Of a stretch of 64,000 bases of DNA, positions 1-9,165 are shown in pieces. A program made the translations under genes and the position numbers. Origin of the DNA: Nocardia panacis (GTDB lineage: Bacteria; Actinomycetota; Actinomycetes; Mycobacteriales; Mycobacteriaceae); the NCBI RefSeq assembly GCF_003598715.1, contig NZ_QZFU01000045.1, forward strand, positions 186,001 through 250,000, read 5' to 3'. Every line of letters starts with the position of its first letter. Position 1 is the stretch's first letter. Under the pieces are notes generated by a model, which was not told where the DNA came from, did no database searches, and worked only from the letters and a program-made list of their open reading frames with translations.

Positions 1-371
1 GTGTGCTCGCCGCGCCGCGGCCCGGCGACCAGCACCGGGCGCGCCCCCGCGATGGCCCGCGCGGCCGCCTCGGCGAAAGGTTCGGCCAGGTCGGTATGTG
101 GGCCGTCCCAGGCGAGCAGCGCGCCATCGGGATCGGCTATGCCGAGGGCTTGGGCTCCGGTCAACGCGCGCAGATGCGGCGCCGCCTGTCGCGCCGACTC
201 CTCGGTCAACCCGCGCCGCAGCGGTACGGCGGCCAGCGAGGCGGTGTGCAGGGTGGCGTGCGCGGCGCGTTCGGCGGGGGTGGTCACCACGCGTCGGGTG
301 CGTCGCCACATCACCAGCGCGCCCGCCAGCAACGCCAGCGCCGCGGCCACCGCGACCAGTGTCGGGGTCAT
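1..371 (-). CDS. Sensor histidine kinase, N-terminal part (truncated by window edge)
   Basis: Reading the minus strand from an ATG at 371 gives 123 open codons that run off the left end. Residues 3-22 form one membrane segment (VAVAAALALLAGALVMW), followed by a basic RRTRR stretch and a TTPAERAAHATLHTA segment. The latter I recognise from the LytS-like actinobacterial sensor kinases, which carry a sensor region before the kinase core. The kinase domain itself lies outside the window, so the class rests on the N-terminus only. It is divergent from dnaE1. Confidence 0.65.
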   Translation of the reverse strand, partial: MTPTLVAVAAALALLAGALVMWRRTRRVVTTPAERAAHATLHTASLAAVPLRRGLTEESARQAAPHLRALTGAQALGIADPDGALLAWDGPHTDLAEPFAEAAARAIAGARPVLVAGPRRGEH

Positions 372-561
372 CGGCGGTCCAGCGGCGCGTCCATGACCCG
401 CATTATCGCCCCGGCCGCCGTGCCCCGCGGGTTCGTCTCGAGTCCTGGTGCCGCAGGCGGAAATCAGCCATTGCCAGGACGCGCCGGTGATCTTCGCCAC
501 CGACACGCCGGACACCGGCGCCGCCGTCGCGCGCCTGTCCGAACCGGTCGGCGCCGCCCCC

Positions 562-567
562 TAGAAT
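562..567 (+). promoter_or_regulatory. Probable -10 element of the dnaE1 promoter
   Basis: TAGAAT matches the actinobacterial TAnnnT -10 consensus. It predicts a transcript start near 574 and a leader of about 38 nt that includes the GGGAGGAAGG ribosome binding site of dnaE1. No convincing -35 hexamer is visible. The assignment is by position and consensus only. Confidence 0.45.
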
Positions 568-611
568 CGGTCCAGCCAACCCCCGCCGCGACCTTGGGAG
601 GAAGGACAGTC

Positions 612-3600
612 TTGGCAGCCTCGTCCGGATCGTTCGTTCATCTGCACAACCACACCGAGTATTCGATGCTCGACGGAGCTGCGAAGATCACGCCCCTGTT
701 CAAGGAGGCGAACCGGCTGGGGATGACCGCGGTGGGCATGACCGACCACGGAAATATGTTCGGGGCCTCGGAGTTCTACAACTCCGCCAAGAAGCAGGGC
801 ATCAAGCCGATCATCGGTATCGAGGCCTATATCGCGCCCGCCTCCCGCTTCGAGACCAAGCGGGTGCTGTGGGGCGATCCGAGCCAGAAGGGCGACGACG
901 TCTCGGGTTCGGGCTCCTACACACACATGACCATGGTCGCCGAGACCGCCACCGGCCTGCGCAATCTGTTCAAGCTGTCCTCGCTGGCCTCCCTGGAGGG
1001 GCAGCTCGGCAAATGGTCGCGCATGGACGAGGAGATCATCGCCGAGCACGCCGCGGGCATCATCGCCACCACCGGCTGCCCCTCGGGTGAGGTGCAGACC
1101 CGCCTGCGCCTGGGGCACGACCGCGAAGCGCTGGAGGCCGCGGCCAAGTGGCAGGAGATCTTCGGCAAGGACAATTTCTTCCTCGAGGTGATGGACCACG
1201 GCCTGTCCATCGAGCGCCGGGTGCGCGAGGGCCTGCTCGAAATCGGCCGTCAGCTCGGCATCCGGCCGCTGGCCACCAACGACTGCCACTACGTGCACGA
1301 GGCCGAATCGTCCAACCACGAGGCGCTGCTGTGCATCCAGACCGGTAAAACCCTCTCCGACCCAACGCGTTTCAAATTCGACGGCAGCGGCTACTACCTC
1401 AAGTCCGCCGAGGAGATGCGCGCCATCTGGGATGCGGAGGTGCCAGGCGCCTGCGACAACACGGTGCTCATCGGCGAGCGGGTGCAGCCCTACGACGAGG
1501 TCTGGAACCACCACGACCGCATGCCGATCTTCCCGGTCCCGGAGGGGGAGACCCAGGCGGGCTGGCTGCGCAAGGAGGTGCTGCGCGGTCTGGACCGGCG
1601 CTTCCCGGACGGCCCGCCGCGCGAATACCTGGACCGGGCCGACTACGAACTCGGCGTCATCATCGAAATGGGTTTCCCGGCCTACTTCCTCGTCGTCGGT
1701 GACCTGATCACCCACGCGCGCGAGGTCGGTATCAGCGTCGGTCCCGGCCGTGGGTCGGCGGCCGGTTCGCTGGTCGCCTACGCCATGGGCATCACCAATA
1801 TCGACCCGATTCCGCACGGTCTGCTCTTCGAGCGCTTCCTCAATCCGGAGCGCGTCTCGATGCCCGATATCGATATCGACTTCGACGATCGCCGCCGCGG
1901 TGAGATGGTCCGCTACGCGAGTGAGAAGTGGGGCAGCGACCGGGTGGCCCAGGTGATCACCTTCGGCACCATCAAGACCAAGGCCGCGATCAAGGACTCG
2001 GCCCGAGTCCTGTTCGGCCAGCCCGGATTCGCCATCGCCGACCAGATCACCAAGGCGCTGCCGCCGCCGATCATGGCCAAGGACATCTCGGTCTCCGGTA
2101 TCACCGACCCGGAGCACGAGCGGTACAAGGAGGCCGCCGAGGTCCGCGAGCTGATCGCGAACAATCCGGATGTCTCCAAGATCTACGACACCGCGCGCGG
2201 CCTCGAGGGCCTGATCCGCAATGCCGGTGTGCACGCCTGCGCGGTGATCATGTCCTGCGAGCCGCTGATGGATGCGATCCCGATCTGGAAGCGGGCCCAG
2301 GACGGCGCCATCATCACCGGCTGGGACTATCCGTCCTGCGAGGCCATCGGCCTGCTGAAGATGGACTTCCTCGGTCTGCGCAACCTGACCGTGATCGGCG
2401 ACGCGCTGCTGAATATCAAGGCCAACCGCGGTGTCGAACTGGATATGGATCGGCTGCCGCTCGACGACGCCGCGACCTACGAATTGCTCTCCCGCGGTGA
2501 CACCCTCGGCGTCTTCCAGCTCGACGGTGGCCCGATGCGGGACCTGCTGCGCCGGATGCAGCCCACCGCGTTCGAGGATATCGTCGCGGTCGGCGCGCTG
2601 TACCGGCCCGGCCCGATGGGCATGAACGCGCACAACGACTACGCCGATCGCAAGAACGAGCGGCAGGAAGTCAAGCCGATCCATCCGGAACTCGAGGAGC
2701 CGCTGAAGGACATCCTCGGTGAGACCTACGGTCTGATCGTCTACCAAGAGCAGATCATGCACGTCGCGCAGAAGGTGGCCGGATACTCACTCGGCCGAGC
2801 CGATATTCTGCGCCGCGCGATGGGCAAGAAGAAGGCCGAGGTGCTGGCCGCGGAGTTCGAGGGCTTCGAGGAGGGTATGCAGGCCAACGGGTATTCCAAG
2901 GCGGCCATCAAAGCGCTGTGGGACACCATCCTTCCGTTCGCCGGATACGCGTTCAACAAATCGCACGCCGCCGCGTACGGCCTGATCTCGTACTGGACCG
3001 CCTACCTCAAGGCGAACTATCCCGCCGAATATATGGCGGCCCTGCTCACCTCGGTCGGTGACGACAAGGACAAGGCCGCGGTCTACCTGTCGGACTGCCG
3101 CCGCCTGACCATCACGGTGCTGCCGCCGGATGTCAACGAATCCGAACTGGAATTCGCCGCCGTCGGCAAGGACATCCGGTTCGGGCTCGGCGCGGTGCGC
3201 AATGTCGGCACCAATGTGGTGGCCTCGATCATCCAGGCGCGCAAGGAGAAATCGAAGTTCACCGACTTCTCCGATTACCTGAACAAGATCGACGCCATCG
3301 CCTGCACCAAGAAGGTCACCGAATCGCTCATCAAGGCGGGCGGATTCGATTCGTTGGACCACCCGCGCAAGGGTCTGCTGCTGGTGCACTCCGATGCCAT
3401 CGACGCGGTCATGTCCACCAAGAAGGCCGAGGCCATCGGCCAGTTCGACCTGTTCGGCGGGCTCGATGACGCCGACGAATCGGTCGCTTCGGTCTTCAAT
3501 GTCAAAGTGCCCGATGAGGAATGGGAGAGCAAGCACAAGCTCGCCCTGGAGCGGGAGATGCTGGGCCTGTACGTGTCCGGTCATCCGCTCAACGGCGTCG

Positions 3601-4163
3601 AGCATGTGCTCGCCGCGCAGGCCGACACCCAGATCCCGGCGATTCTGGAGGGCGATATCAAGGACGGGGCGCAGGTCACCGTCGGCGGCATCCTGGCCTC
3701 GGTGAACCGGCGCATCAACAAGAACGGATTGGCCTGGGCCTCGGCGCAATTGGAGGATCTGTCCGGCGGGATCGAGGTGCTGTTCTTCCCGCAGTCGTAC
3801 TCGGTGTACGGCATGGATGTGGTCGAGGACGCGGTGGTGCTGGTCAAGGCGCGCGTCTCGGTCCGCGACGACCGCATCTCGCTGATCGCGAACGATCTTG
3901 CGGTGCCGGATCTTTCGGCCATCGGCGTGGAAAAGCCGCTGACCGTGTCCATCATGACCCGGCTGTGCACCCCCGACAAGGTGACAGCGCTCAAGCGGGT
4001 GCTGTCCAGCCACCCCGGCACCGCCGATGTACACATCCGCCATGTCGGCGCCAGGGACAAGACGACGCTGCTGAAGGTGGCGGACAACCTGCGGGTCGCA
4101 CCGTCTTCGGCACTGATGGGCGATCTGAAGGCGCTGCTCGGCCCCGGGTGTCTTGTGAGCTGA
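612..4163 (+). CDS. dnaE1: DNA polymerase III alpha subunit DnaE1 (replicative polymerase)
   Basis: Catalytic subunit of the replicative DNA polymerase, 1183 aa, close to the 1184 aa of M. tuberculosis DnaE1. The PHP domain opens the protein (VHLHNHTEYSMLDG, about residues 7-20). In mycobacterial DnaE1 this domain is the proofreading exonuclease. The polymerase active site is visible as PDIDIDFDD near residue 417 and KMDFLGLRNLT near residue 583, supplying the three acidic residues. A C-terminal OB-fold region follows. The open frame extends upstream to position 3, but the TTG at 612 is preceded by GGGAGGAAGG and starts at the conserved N-terminus, so I chose it. It appears monocistronic, with a strong terminator immediately after the stop. 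Confidence 0.97.
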   Translation: MAASSGSFVHLHNHTEYSMLDGAAKITPLFKEANRLGMTAVGMTDHGNMFGASEFYNSAKKQGIKPIIGIEAYIAPASRFETKRVLWGDPSQKGDDVSGSGSYTHMTMVAETATGLRNLFKLSSLASLEGQLGKWSRMDEEIIAEHAAGIIATTGCPSGEVQTRLRLGHDREALEAAAKWQEIFGKDNFFLEVMDHGLSIERRVREGLLEIGRQLGIRPLATNDCHYVHEAESSNHEALLCIQTGKTLSDPTRFKFDGSGYYLKSAEEMRAIWDAEVPGACDNTVLIGERVQPYDEVWNHHDRMPIFPVPEGETQAGWLRKEVLRGLDRRFPDGPPREYLDRADYELGVIIEMGFPAYFLVVGDLITHAREVGISVGPGRGSAAGSLVAYAMGITNIDPIPHGLLFERFLNPERVSMPDIDIDFDDRRRGEMVRYASEKWGSDRVAQVITFGTIKTKAAIKDSARVLFGQPGFAIADQITKALPPPIMAKDISVSGITDPEHERYKEAAEVRELIANNPDVSKIYDTARGLEGLIRNAGVHACAVIMSCEPLMDAIPIWKRAQDGAIITGWDYPSCEAIGLLKMDFLGLRNLTVIGDALLNIKANRGVELDMDRLPLDDAATYELLSRGDTLGVFQLDGGPMRDLLRRMQPTAFEDIVAVGALYRPGPMGMNAHNDYADRKNERQEVKPIHPELEEPLKDILGETYGLIVYQEQIMHVAQKVAGYSLGRADILRRAMGKKKAEVLAAEFEGFEEGMQANGYSKAAIKALWDTILPFAGYAFNKSHAAAYGLISYWTAYLKANYPAEYMAALLTSVGDDKDKAAVYLSDCRRLTITVLPPDVNESELEFAAVGKDIRFGLGAVRNVGTNVVASIIQARKEKSKFTDFSDYLNKIDAIACTKKVTESLIKAGGFDSLDHPRKGLLLVHSDAIDAVMSTKKAEAIGQFDLFGGLDDADESVASVFNVKVPDEEWESKHKLALEREMLGLYVSGHPLNGVEHVLAAQADTQIPAILEGDIKDGAQVTVGGILASVNRRINKNGLAWASAQLEDLSGGIEVLFFPQSYSVYGMDVVEDAVVLVKARVSVRDDRISLIANDLAVPDLSAIGVEKPLTVSIMTRLCTPDKVTALKRVLSSHPGTADVHIRHVGARDKTTLLKVADNLRVAPSSALMGDLKALLGPGCLVS

Positions 4164-4165
4164 AA

Positions 4166-4200
4166 AGCGAAGGGATCCCCGATGCGGGGATCCCTTCGCT
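4166..4200. terminator. Perfect 16-bp stem terminator between convergent genes
   Basis: AGCGAAGGGATCCCCG, a 3-nt loop (ATG) and its exact reverse complement form a perfect 16-bp hairpin. It starts 3 nt after the dnaE1 stop. The last base of the right arm is also the last base of the stop codon of the opposing MFS gene. An A-run precedes it and no T-run follows on the plus strand, so read from the minus strand it ends in TTTT. It probably serves both convergent genes. Confidence 0.85.
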
Positions 4201-5384
4201 CAGTGGGTGATCTCGACGAGAGGCTGCTTTGTGGGCACCGTGCCGGTGCGGTCCAACACCCGACCCCACAGGACCGTCCCGATCGCGGCCGCGCCCAGGG
4301 CCGCGCCGATCCACGCGACGGACGGATAGCCCAGGCCGCCGCCGATGGCCAGGCCACCCAACCACGGACCCACCGTGATACCGATATTGAAGGCGGAGAT
4401 GTTGAAGGCGGCGCCCAGCGTCGGTCCCTGTTTCGCCAGCCCGAAGATACGGCTGCTGAGGGTGGGATTGGTGCCGAAACCGAAGGCCCCCAGCAGGAAT
4501 GCGGCGATGAGGGTCGGCGCCGGATACTGGGCCGTGAGCGCCAGCAGGATCGAGGTCGCGATGAGGCCCGTGAAACCCAGGTACATGCTGTGGAGCGGGT
4601 GGGTGTCGGCGGTGCGGCCGCCCACGAGGATGCCGAGGACCGCGCCGAGCCCGTAGACGCCGAGTACGGCGGGCACCCACGCGTCGGGCAGTCCGGTCGT
4701 ATTGGTCAGCAGCGCACCGAGATAGGAGAAGCTGACCAGCAGGCCTGCCGTGGCGACGGCGGTGGTGGCGTAGGACAGCCACACCTGCGGGTTGATCAGA
4801 CTGCGCAATTCCCTGCGCAGATCCGGTGTCTCGGCGGCGCGTTCGTTCGGGATCCTGGTGGCCACACCGATCATGGCCAGTGCCGAGAGCACGGCCACCC
4901 CCAAGAAGGCCGACCGCCAGCCCCACAGCTGCCCGATGAGCGTGCCCGCCGGTAGCCCGATGATGGTGGCTACGGTCAGCCCGCCGGCCAGGATGCCCAT
5001 GGCCCGTCCGCGTGCGGTGGGCGCGACTATGCCGATGGCCGTGGCCGCGCCCACCGCCCAGAATCCGGCGTAGACGAAGGCGGCCACCACCCGCGTGCCG
5101 ATCAGCACCCAGTAGTTCGAGGTCATCGCGCCGAGTAGGTGCGCGGCGAGGAAGATCGCGAGGAAGACCAGCAGCGCCCGGCGCCGCGACCAGCGCAGCG
5201 TCACCGCCGCCAGTACCGGTGCGCCGACCAGCATGCCTATCGCGAAGGCCGAGATCAGCAGTCCCGCTTGCGGTATGGAGACGCCGAGGTCATTGGACAT
5301 CTCGGTGAGCAACCCGGCGAGCATGAGTTCCGAGGTGCCCTGGGCGAAGATGGACAAGCCCAGGACATAGACGGCTATCGGCAT
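4200..5384 (-). CDS. MFS drug-efflux transporter, Cmx/CmlR-like
   Basis: Major facilitator transporter of 394 aa with about 12 hydrophobic segments. The N-terminus, MPIAVYVLGLSIFAQGTSEL, and the following GLLISAFAIGM are typical of the chloramphenicol exporter family (CmlR, Cmx, Cmr) and related AraJ-like arabinose/drug exporters. The substrate cannot be read from sequence. It lies 70 bp downstream of a TetR gene in the same orientation, and both genes carry the same 20-bp operator just before their start codons. It is therefore probably repressed by that TetR and induced by its ligand. Confidence 0.85.
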   Translation of the reverse strand: MPIAVYVLGLSIFAQGTSELMLAGLLTEMSNDLGVSIPQAGLLISAFAIGMLVGAPVLAAVTLRWSRRRALLVFLAIFLAAHLLGAMTSNYWVLIGTRVVAAFVYAGFWAVGAATAIGIVAPTARGRAMGILAGGLTVATIIGLPAGTLIGQLWGWRSAFLGVAVLSALAMIGVATRIPNERAAETPDLRRELRSLINPQVWLSYATTAVATAGLLVSFSYLGALLTNTTGLPDAWVPAVLGVYGLGAVLGILVGGRTADTHPLHSMYLGFTGLIATSILLALTAQYPAPTLIAAFLLGAFGFGTNPTLSSRIFGLAKQGPTLGAAFNISAFNIGITVGPWLGGLAIGGGLGYPSVAWIGAALGAAAIGTVLWGRVLDRTGTVPTKQPLVEITH

Positions 5385-5399
5385 CGGTGCCTCTCTTTT

Positions 5400-5419
5400 T
5401 GGATAGAACGGTTCAAAAT
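5400..5419. promoter_or_regulatory. Putative TetR operator in front of the MFS gene
   Basis: TGGATAGAACGGTTCAAAAT lies 15 bp upstream of the MFS start codon and matches the element before the TetR gene at 6048-6067 in 16 of 20 positions. Both have an imperfect dyad core (TGGA..G..C..TCCA type). Two related sites at matching distances from two start codons suggest one regulator binding both. Confidence 0.65.
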
Positions 5420-5454
5420 GAACCCGTACGAAAGCGGCTCGATGCCGCTGTTGA

Positions 5455-6027
5455 TTACAGGCAGTCCAATGCGGTCTCGGCGATGGCCGTCAGTGCCGCC
5501 CGATCCGCGCCCCCGCGCGCCGCCACTCGCATCCCGCTGATGGTGGCTACCACGAAATGCGCGAGATCCCGCGCATCCCTGCGGTTCTCGATTTCCCCCG
5601 CGAGTTGGCCCGCGCGCAGGGTCGCGGTCAGCGCCCCCAGGCGCTGCTCCAGATCGGATCGCAGCGTGGCTGCCACCGCCTCATCGCGCGGCCCCAACTC
5701 CACCATGGTATTCACCACCAGGCAGCCGCTCGGGTCCGTCGCGGGCCACTCGATGGCGCGATCCAGTAGCTCGCGCACTTTCTCCTTGGCCGTCCCGTCC
5801 CCGTCGAGCACCGAGAACACCCCGGCATTCTTGGTCTCCATATACCGTCGCAGCGCGCGCTCGTAGAGATCGTGCTTCCCCGCGAAGGCGTTGTAGATGC
5901 TGCTGCGCCCCAACCCGGTGGCCGCGCAGAGATCCTGAGTCGAAGTCCCCTCGTAACCGCAGGCCCAAAATGCCCGCATGGCGGCTTCCACCGCCTGTTC
6001 CTCGTCGAAGCCTCTGGGTCGCGCCAT
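5455..6027 (-). CDS. TetR-family transcriptional regulator of the MFS exporter
   Basis: 190 aa. The N-terminal TetR helix-turn-helix is clear (about residues 8-55: FDEEQAVEAAMRAFWACGYE, then TSTQDLCAATGLGRSSIYNA). The C-terminal ligand domain resembles the TetR_C subgroup of AcrR/RutR-like repressors (GCLVVNTMVELGPRDEAV). The start is the ATG at 6027, in line with the conserved MARPR opening. It is divergent from treZ and upstream of the MFS gene. The paired operators at both promoters suggest it represses itself and the exporter. The inducer is unknown. Confidence 0.88.
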   Translation of the reverse strand: MARPRGFDEEQAVEAAMRAFWACGYEGTSTQDLCAATGLGRSSIYNAFAGKHDLYERALRRYMETKNAGVFSVLDGDGTAKEKVRELLDRAIEWPATDPSGCLVVNTMVELGPRDEAVAATLRSDLEQRLGALTATLRAGQLAGEIENRRDARDLAHFVVATISGMRVAARGGADRAALTAIAETALDCL

Positions 6028-6047
6028 ATTCGGACCGTACCATGTTC

Positions 6048-6067
6048 TGGACTGAACGATCCAAAAT
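6048..6067. promoter_or_regulatory. Putative autoregulatory operator of the TetR gene
   Basis: TGGACTGAACGATCCAAAAT lies 20 bp upstream of the TetR start codon. Its core TGGA-N8-TCCA is a dyad, and it matches the site at 5400-5419 in 16 of 20 bases. It also lies in the gap before the divergent treZ, whose GTG is 25 bp away, so treZ transcription could be affected. Confidence 0.65.
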
Positions 6068-6091
6068 AGTCGGCTATGACATGCTGACCGG

Positions 6092-7831
6092 GTGACTGTC
6101 TTCGAGGTGTGGGCACCGCGCGCCGGTCGGGTCCGGCTCGAACTCGATGATGTCGTGCATCCGATGCGAGGGGAGCGCGGATGGTGGCGGGTCGAAGCCG
6201 AGGCCGCGCCCTGGGCGCGATACGGCTACCTGCTCGACGACGATCCGCGAGCCCTGCCCGACCCGCGATCGCCGCGACAGCCGGATGGGGTGCACGGGCG
6301 CTCGGCGGTGCACGAGCTCGATCCTGCCGTCTGGACCGATGACGGGTGGACCGGTAGGCCGCTGGCGGGGGCGGTGTACTACGAGTTGCACATCGGTGCC
6401 TTCACACCCGAGGGCACCTTCGACGCGGCGATCGAGCGCCTCGATCATCTGGTCGAACTCGGTGTCACCGTGGTCGAGGTGATGCCGGTGAATGCGTTCA
6501 ACGGGGAGTGGAATTGGGGGTACGACGGCGTCCTCTGGTACGCCGTGCATGAACCGTACGGCGGCCCCGACGGGTTGCAGCGATTCGTGAATGCCTGTCA
6601 TACAAGGGGTTTGGCGGTGGCCCTGGATGTGGTCTACAACCACCTCGGACCGTCCGGAAACTACCTGCCTCGGTTCGGGCCGTATCTCGGGGAGGGGCGC
6701 AATTCCTGGGGCGAGCGGATCAATATCGATGGGCCGGATTCGGATCCGGTGCGTCGCTTCATCATCGACAACGCGCTGCGCTGGTTTCGCGAATTCCACA
6801 TCGACGCGCTGCGGCTCGACGCCGTCCATGCCATCCCCGATCGGCGCGCGGTGCCGTGGCTAGCCGAACTCGCTCGCGAAACCGAAAGGCTGGCCGCGCA
6901 TCTGGGGCGTCCGCTGACACTCGTCGCGGAGACCGATCTGAACGATCCACGCTTGATCACGCCGCGCGCGGCCGGTGGCTACGGACTCGCGGGGCAGTGG
7001 AACGACGACCTGCACCACGCCGTGCACGCCGCCATCTCCGGCGAACGACAGGGCTACTACGTCGATTTCGGTTCGCTCGAGGCACTGGCGCGCACCATGG
7101 AGCGCGGATTCCTACACGCCGCGACCTATTCCACTTTCCGTCGTCGAATCCACGGCGACCCCATCGACATTCGCGTCATTCCCGGCAGCGCCCTGCTCGC
7201 CTACACCTGCAATCACGACCAGATCGGCAACCGGGCGCGCGGTGACCGCCCCGCCGCGTACCTCACCGACGGTCAGCTCGCCATCAAGGCCGCCTTGGTC
7301 CTGCTCTCGCCCTACACCCCGATGCTGTTCATGGGCGAGGAATGGGGCGCGCGAACTCCGTTCCAGTACTTCACTTCCCATCCGGAGCCCGAACTGGCCG
7401 CCGCCGTGGCCGCGGGCCGCCGCGCCGAATTCGCCGAGCACGGCTGGCCCGCCACCGACATCCCGGATCCCCAAGACCCGCGCACGTTTCTGCGTTCGAA
7501 ACTGGACTGGTCCGAGCCGCGACATCCGCGCGCGGCCCGGCTGCTCGCCTGCTACCGCGCGCTGATCGCGCTGCGCCGCAACCGCTTCGAGATAGGCGAC
7601 CCGTATCTGCCCGAGGTGCGCACCGAATACGACGAGCGGGCCGGATGGTTCGTCCTGTCGCGCGGCCCGCTGTGTCTGGTGTGCAACCTCTCCTCGGAGA
7701 CGATCGCGATTCCGGTCGGCGGCCGCCCCCTGCTGTCCTGGGAGCCCCCCGCAAGTGTCTCGGACAGTGCGGTGCAGCTGTCGGGGCACAGCTTCGCCGT
7801 CCTCGCGCGCGATGATCTAGATCCGATCTGA
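6092..7831 (+). CDS. treZ: Malto-oligosyltrehalose trehalohydrolase
   Basis: 579 aa, GH13 enzyme that cuts trehalose from the maltooligosyl trehalose made by TreY. An N-terminal early-set domain (FEVWAPRAGRVRLELDDV) precedes the barrel. The four GH13 regions are visible: LDVVYNHLG, IDALRLDAVH (nucleophile Asp), VAETDLND and TCNHDQIGN. The gene starts at GTG 6092 without a strong Shine-Dalgarno. In M. tuberculosis treZ-treY-treX are contiguous. Here treZ is separated from treYX by about 5 kb, lies in the opposite orientation and sits beside a TetR gene. It should act with TreX and TreY to turn glycogen into trehalose. Confidence 0.95.
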   Translation: MTVFEVWAPRAGRVRLELDDVVHPMRGERGWWRVEAEAAPWARYGYLLDDDPRALPDPRSPRQPDGVHGRSAVHELDPAVWTDDGWTGRPLAGAVYYELHIGAFTPEGTFDAAIERLDHLVELGVTVVEVMPVNAFNGEWNWGYDGVLWYAVHEPYGGPDGLQRFVNACHTRGLAVALDVVYNHLGPSGNYLPRFGPYLGEGRNSWGERINIDGPDSDPVRRFIIDNALRWFREFHIDALRLDAVHAIPDRRAVPWLAELARETERLAAHLGRPLTLVAETDLNDPRLITPRAAGGYGLAGQWNDDLHHAVHAAISGERQGYYVDFGSLEALARTMERGFLHAATYSTFRRRIHGDPIDIRVIPGSALLAYTCNHDQIGNRARGDRPAAYLTDGQLAIKAALVLLSPYTPMLFMGEEWGARTPFQYFTSHPEPELAAAVAAGRRAEFAEHGWPATDIPDPQDPRTFLRSKLDWSEPRHPRAARLLACYRALIALRRNRFEIGDPYLPEVRTEYDERAGWFVLSRGPLCLVCNLSSETIAIPVGGRPLLSWEPPASVSDSAVQLSGHSFAVLARDDLDPI

Positions 7832-7922
7832 TTCCGGTATCGACCTGGTAACAAGACGTTCCCGATCCCTGTCCGGGACGGGGTGCTCGACGCGCCGCGT
7901 CGTGCGCGTCTACCGTGAATAG

Positions 7923-9152
7923 ATGAACACCGAGGCCGATCCGATCGGAATGGCACTACCCGACGGGGTCGAGGGTTTCGCGGCACCCGAATACGCGCCG
8001 CTGGTAAAGGCTTTCGCGCGAACAGTCGGTCACCGCAGGGATGCGGGCGGCGCGCTGGCCGTGCACCGGCACGGTATCGCGCTGGTGCACATCTGGACCG
8101 GCAGCGCGGGTGCCGCACCGTGGACCGCCGAGACCGGCGCACTCGTCTTCTCCGCCACCAAGGGCATCACCTCCGCCGTACTGCACCGGCTGGCCGATCG
8201 CGGACTGCTCGACTACACCGCGCCGGTGGCCGAGTACTGGCCCGAATTCGCCGCCCGCGACAAGGGCGCGATCACGGTGCGCCAACTGATGTCGCACCGG
8301 GCCGGACTCTACGCACTCGCCCCGCTGGCGCGCACCGCCGCCGAGGTGCTCGATCACCTCCTGATGGAGGAGCGGCTGGCTGCCGCGAAACCCGATCGCC
8401 TGCTGGGCGTCCCGACCTACCACGCCCTCACCTACGGCTGGTTGCTGGCCGGGCTCGCCCGCGCCATCACCGGTCGCGGCATGGCCGAACTGTTCCGCAC
8501 CGAGGTGGCCGAACCGCTCGGCATCGACGGCATCCACCTGGGTCGCCCGCCGCTCGGCGCGCCGACCGTCACCGCCCACCTGGCGGGCACCCACCTCGGC
8601 GCGCTGGCCAACCCGGTGCTGTCCCGGCTGCTATCGGGCACCAGGGTGCTGCCCGGCGGTGCGGGCGCGGCGGCCCGCTCCCTGTTCCTGCCCGGCCTCG
8701 AGCAGGTGTTGGAGGGGCCGGAGCCCGCGATCCTGGACACCGAACTCGGCGCAGGCAACGGTGTGTGCACCGCGCCCGGCTTGGCCACCCTGTACGGCGC
8801 GCTCGCCGCCGACGACGCCTACCTGAGCGAACAAACCCGGACGGCGTTGCGCCGCATCGAGACCTACCGCCTCGATCACGGCCTGTTCTACGCCCCGATG
8901 CTGTGGCGGCTCGGCTACCACTCGCTGCCGGTTCCCGGCGCGACCGGTGGCTTCGGCCATGTCGGCCTCGGCGGTTGCTTCGGGTGGGCCGAACCGCGCC
9001 TCGGCCTCTCGGTCGGCTTCGTGCACAACCGCCTGTCCCTGCCGATCCTGCCCCTGGACATGTCGGCGGCGGCGTGGATCCTGCCGTTGGTCGTGACGGG
9101 CGCGCGCACCGCGCACCGCGCCGACCGAGCCGACGCGGCAGCAGCCGCCTGA
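7923..9152 (+). CDS. Serine hydrolase / class C beta-lactamase-like esterase (LipL/EstB type)
   Basis: 409 aa, beta-lactamase-fold serine hydrolase. The nucleophile motif is SATK (about residues 76-79). The second motif is YHALTYGWLLAG, whose Tyr is the presumed base in EstB-type esterases. The third is GHVGLGG near residue 341, replacing the KTG of penicillin-binding enzymes. No signal peptide is evident, so it is probably cytoplasmic or membrane-associated. This pattern matches the LipD/LipE/LipL carboxylesterases of mycobacteria rather than true beta-lactamases. It converges with ilvA, 13 bp away. The substrate is unknown. Confidence 0.85.
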   Translation: MNTEADPIGMALPDGVEGFAAPEYAPLVKAFARTVGHRRDAGGALAVHRHGIALVHIWTGSAGAAPWTAETGALVFSATKGITSAVLHRLADRGLLDYTAPVAEYWPEFAARDKGAITVRQLMSHRAGLYALAPLARTAAEVLDHLLMEERLAAAKPDRLLGVPTYHALTYGWLLAGLARAITGRGMAELFRTEVAEPLGIDGIHLGRPPLGAPTVTAHLAGTHLGALANPVLSRLLSGTRVLPGGAGAAARSLFLPGLEQVLEGPEPAILDTELGAGNGVCTAPGLATLYGALAADDAYLSEQTRTALRRIETYRLDHGLFYAPMLWRLGYHSLPVPGATGGFGHVGLGGCFGWAEPRLGLSVGFVHNRLSLPILPLDMSAAAWILPLVVTGARTAHRADRADAAAAA

Positions 9153-9165
9153 CCCGAGACAGGGC

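Noticed and set aside
561..2762. 733-codon open frame on the minus strand inside dnaE1
   Set aside because: It lies antisense to a fully conserved polymerase. The translation is rich in Arg, Asp, Gly and His in the way expected of a GC-rich shadow frame, with no recognisable family.
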